From a virus: a DNA stretch of 22,799 nucleotides. Shown here piece after piece: positions 7,019 through 15,256 of this stretch. The stretch's first letter is position 1; each line of letters starts with the position of its first letter. Both the position numbers and the translations under genes were made by a program. The stretch spans positions 1 to 22,799 of the IMG/VR virus record IMGVR_UViG_3300046467_001457; one strand, 5' to 3'. The notes under the pieces are model-generated. The model was not told the DNA's origin. It worked only from the letters and a program-made list of their open reading frames with translations, and did not search any database.

Positions 7019-8178
7019 CAGATGAATCCCGAGACGCGGAGACTCCGGAAGATATTGTAGAGAAGGCTAAGCAAGAGTCTGTGGATAAAGCAGAGATCAC
7101 TGAGGAGCAGCAAGCTCACCTTGATCATTGGCAAGCACTCGCAGAAAAGGCTCAAGGGTTGCTCCTGTCTGATGATAATTTGCGTCAGGTTGTAGGGGCT
7201 ATGTTGGCGTCCAGACAGTTATATGCCATGGCGCTTCACGATATGGATGTGCGTGTCGATATGCTTGATGAGGAGGAGGAAGAGAGGGAGCAGCTGAAGG
7301 AGGTATTTATCTCCTCGGCGGCCAAGCAGGCGGCTAACCCTTTTGACGAAAACGAGCTACTTCAGGGCGTGCAGGAGACGGTGATTCCTTGGATGGAGAA
7401 GGTGTCGAAAGAGCATAATTTCCTTGAAGAGCGCACGCGACGCACTGAAATTCAGGAAGCAGAAGTAGAACGTCGAAACAAGGATGTCGCGATTGGGGTG
7501 GCGTATACTCAGACTGAGTTGCCTGAGGAGGACTCAGATGAAACAGAGATGGACGGAGTATACGAGCTTAATCGTGTCCGAACGCTGGTGCTGGTGGGGT
7601 GGAAGCCTGCCGTGCTGTGGGTCATTAATCATATATTGGAATATGTGACCTCTCCTGAGGCGTTTGCGTCTTCATTGGCTCCCAAGCAGACTGTTGTTCT
7701 TGCGAGGACGGCGGCGGGTCACAAAGACGCCCGTGTTATGACCCTAGGGGAAAAAGCATGGGAGAATTGTGCGCGTAGTAACGAGTGGTGGGGTCGCACC
7801 TTTCAGGAATCGTACTTAGACAAGCTGAAAGACCCTATGGACCTCTTTATAGTGACAGATTTGGCTCACGCGAGGGAGGGACACAGTTTTCAGTCGCCCA
7901 TGGCAAAAGCAGCTGACGCTCAGAAACGCTTGCGTAAATGGGCTACTAAAATGGGGTCAGCTTTTATAGGTGGTGTCCTTTTAGACAGTAAGAAGCTTCC
8001 AGAATTTAACACGCCTATCTGGGAACAACTCAGGATGTTTACGTATCTGCGTGCTGTGGGAGTGGAGGTCAGGGATGATGGTGACTATGACCTTATAATT
8101 GGAAGACACCATCGCATCTCGGGTGTCGCTAAGGCAGAGATTGAAGCTTTTACGTCTAGTGACATTATCACCCCATGA
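7015..8178 (+). CDS. hypothetical protein, possible degenerate P-loop/RecA-like domain
   Basis: 387 residues, start overlapping the resolvase stop. The N-terminal 80 residues and the stretch around 85-100 (run of Glu) are very acidic and helical. Residues from about 185 look like an alpha/beta P-loop-type core. A strand TLVLVGWKPAVLWVINHIL stands where a Walker A loop would be but lacks Gly-Lys-Thr/Ser. Next comes a strand with Val-Val-Leu-Ala-Arg-Thr, then Asp-Leu-Phe-Ile-Val-Thr-Asp-Leu, which looks like a Walker B strand, and a final strand SAFIGGVLLD. If this reading is right, the ATP site is lost and the protein may be a structural or loader partner of the recombination proteins. I see no closer family match, so the fold is a tentative inference. 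Confidence 0.6.
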   Translation: MTDESRDAETPEDIVEKAKQESVDKAEITEEQQAHLDHWQALAEKAQGLLLSDDNLRQVVGAMLASRQLYAMALHDMDVRVDMLDEEEEEREQLKEVFISSAAKQAANPFDENELLQGVQETVIPWMEKVSKEHNFLEERTRRTEIQEAEVERRNKDVAIGVAYTQTELPEEDSDETEMDGVYELNRVRTLVLVGWKPAVLWVINHILEYVTSPEAFASSLAPKQTVVLARTAAGHKDARVMTLGEKAWENCARSNEWWGRTFQESYLDKLKDPMDLFIVTDLAHAREGHSFQSPMAKAADAQKRLRKWATKMGSAFIGGVLLDSKKLPEFNTPIWEQLRMFTYLRAVGVEVRDDGDYDLIIGRHHRISGVAKAEIEAFTSSDIITP

Positions 8179-8194
8179 AGGAACGTGAAATTTT

Positions 8195-8758
8195 ATGAAG
8201 CCCAAAATCGAAATTGTGGTCGGTTATTCTTTAAAGCCCGAAGCTACGGATAAGAAAACGCCTAGGGATTTGTCTCCTTATCGCAGTGATATAGGGGATG
8301 TTCATATGATTATCCCTGCGGCCAAAAAAGCTATCACGTATCGTGGTGCGGGAAGAGACGAAGGAAGTGGCAAGTTACGGGTGTGCGAGGCTGCGGCAGC
8401 ATTTGTTAAGCGGCATTCTTACGACGTCGGCTTTCATCCTACGTTTGTTGGTTTTGACGTTAAAGCTTTTTTGCGGTTTGTAGGGTTCGGGTGTGCCGTT
8501 TCACATACGTTTTTTCCGTCTTCTTATTGGATGGATGAGGGGCACACAGTGGAGTTGTACGAGCAGCTCCTTCTTACTGGTGATGACGCCCAAAGCCCCA
8601 AGGATGCCTTTTTGTATTTCTCCAAGGGGTTCACGGGTGAAGATTTGGAAAAGTACACATCGCTTGTGAGACGAGGTGTGACACACGAAGATGCGGAGCA
8701 TGACGCTCAATTGGCATTTTTGTTCGGTTCTATTTTTCGGTTGTGGGGCACGCACTAG
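8195..8758 (+). CDS. hypothetical protein, 187 aa, faint exonuclease-like pattern
   Basis: Start ATG 8195, with GAAGGAACGTGAA upstream. I do not recognise it with confidence. Residues 84-95 (FVGFDVKAFLRF) and 164-175 (HEDAEHDAQLAF) recall the second and third motifs of DEDD exonucleases, and Tyr76-Asp-Val-Gly-Phe begins a strand. No Asp-X-Glu first motif is evident near the N terminus. It could be a divergent inactive relative or an unrelated protein. No signal peptide or membrane segment is seen. Confidence 0.65.
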   Translation: MKPKIEIVVGYSLKPEATDKKTPRDLSPYRSDIGDVHMIIPAAKKAITYRGAGRDEGSGKLRVCEAAAAFVKRHSYDVGFHPTFVGFDVKAFLRFVGFGCAVSHTFFPSSYWMDEGHTVELYEQLLLTGDDAQSPKDAFLYFSKGFTGEDLEKYTSLVRRGVTHEDAEHDAQLAFLFGSIFRLWGTH

Positions 8759-8767
8759 GTTAGTTGT

Positions 8768-9463
8768 ATGGTAGAAAGACCTGTCGATAATGAGCATCAC
8801 AAGTTCACTTCTCGTGTCGTCGCTGTAAAGGACATAAAGTTTTCGGGAAGTGCCTCCTCCTTGTCGTCTTTTGCTGATTGGGTGTGGTATACACCGGCCC
8901 CGGCTTTTTTGTGGGGAGGGTTGGGTAACGCTATTTTGTCTGATTTGCAGGAGTCGCTTGGGTTAGAGTATTACCAGCGAAGTTTCGACACCTTGATATT
9001 TTCCGGGTTTGAGCACGAGGGTTCGCAGCATTGGAATCGCACACTGTGGGCCTCTCCGCAGGCAGATTGGCCTAAGTTGCGGCAGGCATTTTTAGAGGTG
9101 ACTAACGTCAATGCCGAAGAATCCTTGATGATAAAGTACGGTTTACAGGAATTGGTTATTTATGATCCTCTTGCTGTAGAAAAGGCTGCCGTTATTACAC
9201 CTGAAATTCCTCTGCTCACCGTTTACGGGTTTGGGGTCATGACTAATAAAGTCACCATCGCATTTAACCCTTCACAGGACGTGGTAGAAAGACCTCGCGT
9301 ATACAGACAAAAGCCTGAAGAGGTTATGGTAGGCTTAGGTAATACGGTGCTGAAGTCTTCTCGCGAGTTAGGAGAAGTCGCCGAGAAGTTGGAAGGAACA
9401 ATTATCGAAGGCTCGCCTTATACCGCTTATGTGCGTAAGCGGCTAGATAAAGAAGGCAGGTAA
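8768..9463 (+). CDS. hypothetical protein, 231 aa
   Basis: Not recognised. Start ATG 8768, nine bases after the previous stop, with GGTTAGTTGT between, so the ribosome site is weak. The N-terminal half contains an aromatic-rich stretch (FADWVWYTPAPAFLWGGLGN, residues about 35-54). That stretch is not long or clean enough to call a membrane helix. The centre has regular beta-like strands, and the last 60 residues are helical and charged. It lies in a run of unrecognised genes between the recombination module and the portal. Confidence 0.7.
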   Translation: MVERPVDNEHHKFTSRVVAVKDIKFSGSASSLSSFADWVWYTPAPAFLWGGLGNAILSDLQESLGLEYYQRSFDTLIFSGFEHEGSQHWNRTLWASPQADWPKLRQAFLEVTNVNAEESLMIKYGLQELVIYDPLAVEKAAVITPEIPLLTVYGFGVMTNKVTIAFNPSQDVVERPRVYRQKPEEVMVGLGNTVLKSSRELGEVAEKLEGTIIEGSPYTAYVRKRLDKEGR

Positions 9464-9466
9464 GTC

Positions 9467-9784
9467 GTGGAGCATCCTATTTTCAGTGTACGAGAAGAGT
9501 TAGTTCCTCATGCGGTTGTAAACCTTAAAGTTTTTGAAGGAGACACCACAGAGGAGATTGAAAGTGCTATAAACGAGTGGGTTAAGAAAACACAAAATCT
9601 AGTGGTATGTCCGGGGCCTCTTTCCGTGGGAATGGGAAGATCCTCTATGGCTGTCACGTATGTGCGAGCAAATATTAATGGTGACCCCGAAAGAAAACGA
9701 GAAGTGGACAACACTCCTACACTTGATGCCAAACCAGACGTCCGACGCTCTGGGCTCGAAAGTGACGGGGGGAGAATTGCTTGA
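9467..9784 (+). CDS. hypothetical protein, 105 aa, GTG start
   Basis: Not recognised. GTG at 9467 follows the previous stop by three bases, with AAGAAGGCAGG upstream as a possible ribosome site. Residues 1-70 look like a small alpha/beta domain (VVNLKVFEGDTTEEIESAIN then a strand Leu-Val-Val-Cys-Pro-Gly-Pro). Residues 70-105 are polar and probably disordered. The 3' third overlaps the next reading frame by 125 bases if that gene starts at 9660, so the shared stretch is dual-coding or the next gene starts later. Confidence 0.6.
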   Translation: MEHPIFSVREELVPHAVVNLKVFEGDTTEEIESAINEWVKKTQNLVVCPGPLSVGMGRSSMAVTYVRANINGDPERKREVDNTPTLDAKPDVRRSGLESDGGRIA

Positions 9785-10298
9785 GGAGTCGGCGTATAAT
9801 TATCAAGCGGCATTGGAAGTTGTACCTGTAGCGTTGCATGAGCGTCTTGCTGATCCGGATAGTGAGGTACGGGAAGAAATTGCTACTCAGCCTGCGTGGT
9901 GCTTATGTGAAATGCCGGAAGGCGATTATTCTCGTGTGCGTGTTTTCCCTGACTTGGATCACATGGTAAAGCACATCGGGAGGCTAGAGGGAGAAGAAGT
10001 CTCAGTGTGGGCTTTTTATGGTACTCCTCTTCGTATTACACAGCCGATGGGTTCTCCCGGCCAGCGTTATTTACTCATTTCCGAACAAGAAGTTATCCCT
10101 ATTCCTCATCGTGGCGGCGAGGTTTTGCGCCCTGTATCTGAAAATCAGATACTGCCAGAGGTACAGGAAGACGGGTGGTTGGGGGATGCGGCGTTTACAC
10201 AAGGTAGTACGGAGACTTATTATGCATATGAAGCACCCAGTGACGATCAGTTCGACGGGGACGGGGATGAGGAAGAAGGGGAGGAAGTTGACGTTTAG
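9660..10298 (+). CDS. hypothetical protein with acidic C-terminal tail
   Basis: Up to 212 residues. The start is uncertain: ATG codons at 9660, 9678 and 9726 all lack a clear ribosome site, while a TTG at 9777 lies only two bases after a GGGGGGAG run. The confidently coding part begins near 9760. Not recognised. The body has a small beta-rich domain (residues about 75-165) with Trp-Cys-Leu-Cys-Glu-Met-Pro and a Pro/Gly-rich loop. The last 25 residues are almost all Asp, Glu and Gly, a tail type seen in phage assembly and DNA-mimic proteins, with no proof of either here. Confidence 0.65.
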   Translation: MCEQILMVTPKENEKWTTLLHLMPNQTSDALGSKVTGGELLEESAYNYQAALEVVPVALHERLADPDSEVREEIATQPAWCLCEMPEGDYSRVRVFPDLDHMVKHIGRLEGEEVSVWAFYGTPLRITQPMGSPGQRYLLISEQEVIPIPHRGGEVLRPVSENQILPEVQEDGWLGDAAFTQGSTETYYAYEAPSDDQFDGDGDEEEGEEVDV

Positions 10299-10326
10299 TG
10301 TGTTACACTAAGGGGGACTTTTTTTT
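10295..10326 (+). terminator. weak hairpin plus T-run, possible intrinsic terminator
   Basis: A 7-pair A/T-rich stem (10295-10301 with 10305-10311, 3-base loop) begins inside the stop codon of the upstream gene. It is followed by five Gs and then eight Ts at 10319-10326. The T-run is good, but the stem is weak and seven bases separate the two, so termination efficiency is doubtful. The gap to the next start (10299-10346) also holds an AGGGGAA ribosome site. Confidence 0.35.
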
Positions 10327-10346
10327 AGCTATCAGGGGAATATATC

Positions 10347-11324
10347 GTGTCGACCGGTAAGACAGAACTTGTAACTGCACACACTCCGGATGATACTGCT
10401 TACCATCCGGGATTGAATGCATACGGCACGACGATTCCTCGGGCCAACAAGGAGGGCGGCTCACGTGGATTTGACCCTCATAAGCCCGGTGTGGTGATAG
10501 TGGACCCCGACATGGAAGATGGTAATTTAGAGGTAGATTTTTCTAAGTTTGGTGAGATTGCGGATTTTAATAACAAGATTCAACGTGCTGTAGGTGATTC
10601 CCCCAATGCGGATAGTGCTTTTAAAGCTTACAGTGATATTGCGGGGGAGTTGACGGGCAGTAAGGATGAGACATCTTCCTCTGCCCCTTCGTCCTCTACC
10701 CCGAAGAAGGAACCCAATAGCGTGAATAGACCAAAATTGAGGAAGCCGACACCTTTGGTGCGTACTGCTCCGGTGATGCAGGAGACTACGCAGGGTAACG
10801 AACACGAACTACAGACGCAGGCAGCGCTTGCCGAGCAGGCGGAGATGATACGTCAACTGTCTTCTGAGTTGTCCAAGTTAAGGGAGGTCAGGGAAGTGGT
10901 ACCGCCTGCGGCACCACCTGTGGCAGAGGCTATCCCCCCGGTGGAGGACGAACCTGAGGAGGAAGTAGGTGTTGATTTGGCGCAGGACCACCTTGGAATG
11001 CCTTTCTTGGGTCTTTCTGCTCCCCTGAAACCACAGAAGGAGATCTACTTCGAAATGCCCCAAGCCGGTACAATGGGGGCTCGGTACCACGAAGTAATTG
11101 AGGGCGGCAATTGCATAGCCCTTGTGTATGATACGCGGTACGAGGAGGGCTATCAGTGGATTCCGCCCTCACTTGGCGACTCGAAAATTAAGATGACCCT
11201 TCCCCGGGAGAATAAAACCTACACTTGTTCGAGTGTCGGCATTCAGTTTCATATTGGTGTTTTAGACGTGGTTGTGTTGTTTAAGCACGACGACGACGAA
11301 GACGTAGTTAAGGAGAATTATTGA
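10347..11324 (+). CDS. hypothetical protein with disordered centre and C-terminal beta domain, GTG start
   Basis: 325 residues from GTG 10347, behind AGGGGAA at suitable spacing. Not recognised. Residues 1-100 are polar, with Gly-Phe-Asp-Pro and Asp/Gly-rich turns. Residues 105-145 are Ser/Pro/Lys-rich and disordered. A helix around residues 150-180 (AALAEQAEMIRQLSSELSKLREV) looks like a coiled coil. A Pro/Glu linker follows, then a C-terminal beta-rich domain of about 100 residues ending in an Asp cluster. This modular build, placed just upstream of the portal, would fit a virion-associated or assembly protein, but no motif proves that. Confidence 0.7.
   Translation: MSTGKTELVTAHTPDDTAYHPGLNAYGTTIPRANKEGGSRGFDPHKPGVVIVDPDMEDGNLEVDFSKFGEIADFNNKIQRAVGDSPNADSAFKAYSDIAGELTGSKDETSSSAPSSSTPKKEPNSVNRPKLRKPTPLVRTAPVMQETTQGNEHELQTQAALAEQAEMIRQLSSELSKLREVREVVPPAAPPVAEAIPPVEDEPEEEVGVDLAQDHLGMPFLGLSAPLKPQKEIYFEMPQAGTMGARYHEVIEGGNCIALVYDTRYEEGYQWIPPSLGDSKIKMTLPRENKTYTCSSVGIQFHIGVLDVVVLFKHDDDEDVVKENY
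11311..11315 (+). promoter_or_regulatory. Shine-Dalgarno site for the small Cys-rich gene
   Basis: AGGAG lies eight bases before ATG 11324 and inside the end of the preceding gene. It favours the 11324 start over the in-frame TTG at 11321. Confidence 0.55.
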
Positions 11325-11569
11325 TGACAATGGAAAAGCGTGGTGTTATTAACGATGATACGCCTTCAGGTACGTGTTGCGGCGGTAAAGCGGGTTGTGG
11401 AGATGCTGGCGATAAGGGCGAGGCGGGTGATCCCGACAAGCAAATGCTCCTCAAGTTTGGCCAGCACGCCGAACCTGCCACAGAAAAAGAGGCAGATGAC
11501 ATGGAAAGCAATTCCATGACAGACGCGATTGATGCTGTAGTGAAGGAGACCGAAGAAGATGGCGAGTGA
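11324..11569 (+). CDS. small cysteine-containing acidic protein, 81 aa
   Basis: The ATG at 11324 overlaps the preceding TGA (ATGA). Not recognised. Residues about 17-26 hold a Cys-Cys-Gly-Gly-Lys-Ala-Gly-Cys cluster that could bind a metal or form a disulfide. A Gly/Asp-rich linker and an acidic helical C terminus follow. The stop overlaps the start of the next small gene. Size and composition suggest an accessory or assembly factor. Confidence 0.65.
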   Translation: MTMEKRGVINDDTPSGTCCGGKAGCGDAGDKGEAGDPDKQMLLKFGQHAEPATEKEADDMESNSMTDAIDAVVKETEEDGE

Positions 11570-11783
11570 ACGACGGAAATTAGCGTACACGGCATTGGAA
11601 AATCACTATGAGGCAGAGAAAGCCGAGGGGCTTCACAATCTTCTGGTGTATTTTGAAAACCCAGTAGGTATCGGGGAGCATCCTGAACTACAAGAAGAAA
11701 TGCGTACTCAGTTATTGAAGGTGGCCAACGCGGAGGATGCTCTCGGTTGCTTAAAGAAGCACTCTACCTTGTTGCTGGGTTAG
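11559..11783 (+). CDS. small helical protein upstream of portal, 74 aa
   Basis: Starts at ATG 11559, overlapping the previous gene by 11 bases, with GAAGAAGATGG close upstream. The protein is almost entirely helical (ERRKLAYTALENHYEAEKAE, then a Glu/Leu-rich second helix). Its single Cys lies in Leu-Gly-Cys-Leu-Lys-Lys. Not recognised. Lying directly before the portal gene, it might be a head-assembly helper; this is only positional inference. Confidence 0.65.
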   Translation: MASERRKLAYTALENHYEAEKAEGLHNLLVYFENPVGIGEHPELQEEMRTQLLKVANAEDALGCLKKHSTLLLG

Positions 11784-11807
11784 CGTGCCGCGTCACGGAG
11801 GATAGTC

Positions 11808-13763
11808 ATGTCAAACAATTCAATGTTCTGGAAGCATTCCACACCGGGTGGGGATGAGGCTTTTCCCGACCCTTTTTTGGACGTAGCGTCTCAGAATATG
11901 CCGGAGACGATCCGGAGCGCTCTTCACTATTCTGAATATATTTGGAATGTGTTCGGCACGTATCGAATGGCGATGGAGAGGGTGGTCTCCTATTTCCTCA
12001 CGGACATTGAGATTTCGGGGGATGTCTCAAATGACGAGAAGGATAAATACACCGAATTTTTAGAAGATTCTCTGGATGCTATGGAGTTCCTGCAAAATAT
12101 GATGCGGGATCGTATGTGCTATGGGAATGCGTTTGGTAGTGTCCTTGTCCCTTTTCGCCGCTTCTTGATGTCTCCGCAGACGGGTGACATGTTTCCTCTA
12201 CATGTCGTTTACAATAATGCTAAGTTCAACTTTAAGTGGTCTGAGAAATTTGAATTCATAGCTACGTGCCCTAAGACGAATTGGCGTGGTCCTTGGAAGG
12301 TGGTAGACAAGCCAGAGGACGAAGAAGATCACATATCATTGAAGCGGTGGAATCCGCATGAGATCGAAATTCTACATGACCCCTACACGGACGAAGCATC
12401 CTACCTGTGGCGAATTCCTGAAGACTATAAGCGTCTTGTTCGAAAGGGTCATCTTTTTCACCTAGAGCGTGTGAGTGAAGAAGTGTTGAAGGCGATTCAG
12501 CACGACCATATGTTCCGTTTCAACGATGACGCTATTTTTCACATGAAAGAGCCTACCCTTGCGGGCATTCGTAATCGCGGGTGGGGGCTTCCTCGCAGTC
12601 TCGTTAATTTTCGCCAGATTTATTACGTGCAAGTATTGCGTCGTTTTAACGAAGCAATTGCTTTGGACTATGTGATCCCGTTTCGTCTCATTACTCCTGC
12701 GCCTCGCGGGGGTGGTAATGCGGGCGGCATGCCTGCCCAAGACCCGATGATGTTTCATAACGCCGGGGATTTCAGGTCGCAGGTTAAGGGGATGATTAAC
12801 CGCCGTCGTAAGGACCCTGCGAGTTGGCAAATTTTGCCTTTCCCGGTTAATTACCAAATGCTCGGAGGGGATGCGAATGATCTAGCTCCCAAGGAGTTAT
12901 TGGATCAAGGGTTGGAAACTCTCTTGAATGAGTCAGGCACTCCTGTGGAGCTGTATAAGGGCAGTCTGCAACTGCAAGCCGCGCCCGTGGCATTGAGATT
13001 GTTTGAAAGTACGTGGCGTAATCTTGTGCAAGAAGCTAATTCTCTTATCCAGTGGATTCTAGGTAACATTTCACAATTGATGAGTTGGGAACCCGTTGAT
13101 GGTGCCTTGACCCGTGTAACCATTGCTGACGACATGAACAAGCAGATGGCTGCTCTCCAGTTGATGATGGGTCAGCAAGTATCTGGTACTACTGGTCTCA
13201 AGGCCATTGGTTACGATTGGGATACTGAGCAACGGTTGCTGGCTGAAGAAGCTCAGACGCAGCAAGAGTTGCAGGCTCGAACGCAGGAAGAGATGGAGCA
13301 GGCAGGTTTTGCTGCTGAGGTCGCTAAGGGTATGAACCCGATGGCTCCGCCTCCTCCGGATGGCGGTCAGCAAGGCGCTATGGGTGCTCCTGATTCTATG
13401 GCTGGGGCTGTTGCTGGCGGTCAGGGTGGTGGGGGTAATCCTGCTGGTCCGGACGCTCAGTCAGCTATGGGGGCCGGTGGGACGCCTGTCAGTGATTATG
13501 TTGGGACTATGGGACCCAACACTCCTATCACACCTAATGATTTACAGGCTGCTGCTGAGTCGTTGGCGCAGGAGTTGTTGGGGTTGGACGAGGGCACGAA
13601 AGACTCACAATTACGAGAGCTCAAACAGTTTAATCCGACACTTCATGCGTTGGTACGTGAGAAGATGGATGACATACGCAGGCAAACCCGCATGCAGGGA
13701 GGCGCTATGCTGATGCAGCAGCAAGGCATGGGCGGCGGTCAGGGCGGCGCACCTCCTATGTAA
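11808..13763 (+). CDS. phage portal protein
   Basis: 651 residues starting at ATG 11808 behind a strong GGAGGA site. The N-terminal half carries the portal pattern: helices with Trp-Asn-Val-Phe-Gly-Thr-Tyr-Arg-Met-Ala, then Tyr-Gly-Asn-Ala-Phe-Gly-Ser-Val, the conserved glycine-centred turn before the wing strands. Arg/Trp-rich strands follow around residues 150-260. A long helical region at residues 260-480 fits the stem and crown. The tail beyond about residue 508 is rich in Gly, Met, Pro and Gln and probably flexible, with a final helical stretch and a Gly/Met end. Portals form the dodecameric ring at one capsid vertex through which DNA is packaged. The length is at the upper end for the family because of the tail. 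No terminase lies in the window, so the packaging genes must be outside it. Confidence 0.8.
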   Translation: MSNNSMFWKHSTPGGDEAFPDPFLDVASQNMPETIRSALHYSEYIWNVFGTYRMAMERVVSYFLTDIEISGDVSNDEKDKYTEFLEDSLDAMEFLQNMMRDRMCYGNAFGSVLVPFRRFLMSPQTGDMFPLHVVYNNAKFNFKWSEKFEFIATCPKTNWRGPWKVVDKPEDEEDHISLKRWNPHEIEILHDPYTDEASYLWRIPEDYKRLVRKGHLFHLERVSEEVLKAIQHDHMFRFNDDAIFHMKEPTLAGIRNRGWGLPRSLVNFRQIYYVQVLRRFNEAIALDYVIPFRLITPAPRGGGNAGGMPAQDPMMFHNAGDFRSQVKGMINRRRKDPASWQILPFPVNYQMLGGDANDLAPKELLDQGLETLLNESGTPVELYKGSLQLQAAPVALRLFESTWRNLVQEANSLIQWILGNISQLMSWEPVDGALTRVTIADDMNKQMAALQLMMGQQVSGTTGLKAIGYDWDTEQRLLAEEAQTQQELQARTQEEMEQAGFAAEVAKGMNPMAPPPPDGGQQGAMGAPDSMAGAVAGGQGGGGNPAGPDAQSAMGAGGTPVSDYVGTMGPNTPITPNDLQAAAESLAQELLGLDEGTKDSQLRELKQFNPTLHALVREKMDDIRRQTRMQGGAMLMQQQGMGGGQGGAPPM

Positions 13764-13772
13764 AGGGAACAT

Positions 13773-14570
13773 ATGACTCGTATTGGTTTTATTTGCCCCA
13801 CTCACCGAGAAGAAGAACTACACGAATACACCGCCTCTTCTCTTCGTTCATTTTTCCAGACAACTCCTTCTGGTTTAGCTATTGTTGTTGATGACGCGTC
13901 TGCCGGATGGGAGCCTATTCACGAAAGCCACCTTAAGACTCTTGCCGAATATAAGGGACAAGAGTGCTTTGTCTTTCGTTTTAAGGAGTGGGGTGGCCTG
14001 ACTCGCAGCTGGAACGAGGGGCTACGCATTGCCCGCGATTTCGATTGCGACTACGTTATTTGCGGAAATAATGATATTATTTTTCCGCCTCGCTGGCACG
14101 AAGGTCTTCTCCACGCCCTTGAGCATGGGTATAGCCTTGTCGGTCCACTTTCAAATGCTCCGGGGGTCAGTAGGCCGCAGGAGGTATGGCGATACTACGA
14201 AGATTATGAAGTAAACGATTCTGATATGTACATCAATAAGGTTCAAACCTATCTCATTAATAACTACATGGGTGAGGTAGTGGAGCACTCCATTAACGGC
14301 TTTTTCCAGATGGCCCATATGGATACGTGGCAAGCGGGGAGTTACGAACCTGACAATGTTTACCGCCCCCGTAATGATGTAACGAGCAAGGGGCATAAAA
14401 ATGCCACCCCTCTCATGACACTCAACGAGGATGAATTACAGGGAAGGTGGCGTAAACTTGGATTCAAAAGCGCTTTTGTTCCTAGCAGTTTTATTTTTCA
14501 CTATCGCGCAGTAACGCGGGGGAGAAAATATGCGAAGGGTCGTTGGCACAGAAAGATGGGAAGAGAATGA
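13773..14570 (+). CDS. GT2-family glycosyltransferase
   Basis: 265 residues, starting nine bases after the portal stop with AAGGGAAC as ribosome site. The order of motifs is typical for GT2. The first strand is GFICPTHRE. The nucleotide-binding Val-Val-Asp-Asp-Ala-Ser has Asp40 and Asp41. Then comes Gly-Gly-Leu-Thr-Arg-Ser-Trp-Asn-Glu-Gly at residues 74-83, where these enzymes normally have a Gly-X-X-X-Ala-X-Asn turn. The acidic metal site is Asn-Asn-Asp at 99-101. These enzymes move a sugar from a nucleotide donor to a growing glycan or protein. No membrane segments are present. The stop overlaps the next glycosyltransferase start, making this the first gene of a coupled glycan cassette directly behind the portal. 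Donor and acceptor are not evident. Confidence 0.82.
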   Translation: MTRIGFICPTHREEELHEYTASSLRSFFQTTPSGLAIVVDDASAGWEPIHESHLKTLAEYKGQECFVFRFKEWGGLTRSWNEGLRIARDFDCDYVICGNNDIIFPPRWHEGLLHALEHGYSLVGPLSNAPGVSRPQEVWRYYEDYEVNDSDMYINKVQTYLINNYMGEVVEHSINGFFQMAHMDTWQAGSYEPDNVYRPRNDVTSKGHKNATPLMTLNEDELQGRWRKLGFKSAFVPSSFIFHYRAVTRGRKYAKGRWHRKMGRE

Positions 14571-15247
14571 CACGAGTGATTGTTTATAGCTGCGTTACTT
14601 CTGGTTACGACAACATAGATCGTGCGATATTACGCAGCGACCCCATTCGTGAGGATAATGTTCAGTTCCGGTTGTTTACAGACAAATCACCGGCAGGCAG
14701 CACTGGAGTATGGGAAGTGGGCCCGTTGAAATGGCACCATTCTGTTTGCCCTAGACGCACTGCTCGTTATCACAAGTGTATGGCACATCGTATATTGCCT
14801 GCCCATGATTACAGTGTTTGGGTCGATGGTAGTCAGGTCTTGAAAACTGTGCGTGTGTGGGAAGACATTGTTAAACCTATGGTTGAGCGAGGAGAGGATC
14901 TAGCCACTTTTAAGCATCCTCTTCGTCAGTGCGCCTATCAGGAAGAGCGGGCGTGTAAGAGGCATAGGAAGGACAATTTTGACGTTATGCGGGGACAGAT
15001 GGACAGGTACCGCGAAGAGGGTTATCCAGCTTACAGTGGAATGGTTGAAACAGCTTGCGTGGTTCGGGCAGACACTCCTGAAATCCGTGAGTTTAGTAAG
15101 CAGTGGTGGGACGAGATTTGCACGGATAGTTTTCGTGATCAATTGAGTTTTAACTACGTGTGTTGGCGTCTTGGTCAGTCTTATGGTCATATCCCCGGGC
15201 ACCGAGAGGAATCCTCATTTTTTGATTTTGTTTCACATAAGCGATAG
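14567..15247 (+). CDS. DUF616 (TOD1/MUCI70-type) glycosyltransferase-like protein
   Basis: From the preferred ATG at 14567, which overlaps the upstream stop as ATGA, the protein has 226 residues. A TTG at 14543 would add eight. The N terminus reads Val-Tyr-Ser-Cys-Val-Thr-Ser-Gly-Tyr-Asp, followed by Phe-Thr-Asp and then Arg-Thr-Ala-Arg-Tyr-His-Lys. The core is Tyr-Ser-Val-Trp-Val-Asp-Gly-Ser at residues 82-89, where Asp87 lies in the presumed donor/metal site. Phe-Lys-His-Pro-Leu-Arg and Ala-Tyr-Gln-Glu-Glu follow. This set is characteristic of the DUF616 family, a GT-A-like group present in plants and bacteria. It is the second glycosyltransferase of the cassette. Confidence 0.78.
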   Translation: MTRVIVYSCVTSGYDNIDRAILRSDPIREDNVQFRLFTDKSPAGSTGVWEVGPLKWHHSVCPRRTARYHKCMAHRILPAHDYSVWVDGSQVLKTVRVWEDIVKPMVERGEDLATFKHPLRQCAYQEERACKRHRKDNFDVMRGQMDRYREEGYPAYSGMVETACVVRADTPEIREFSKQWWDEICTDSFRDQLSFNYVCWRLGQSYGHIPGHREESSFFDFVSHKR

Positions 15248-15256
15248 TTCAGTTTT

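Noticed and set aside
9791-9800. A TATAAT-like box
   Set aside because: It lies inside a coding region and has no -35-like box at proper spacing.
12462-12857. A reverse-strand frame of 131 residues inside the portal gene
   Set aside because: It is antisense to a clear portal protein, has no ribosome site and is typical of a chance shadow frame.
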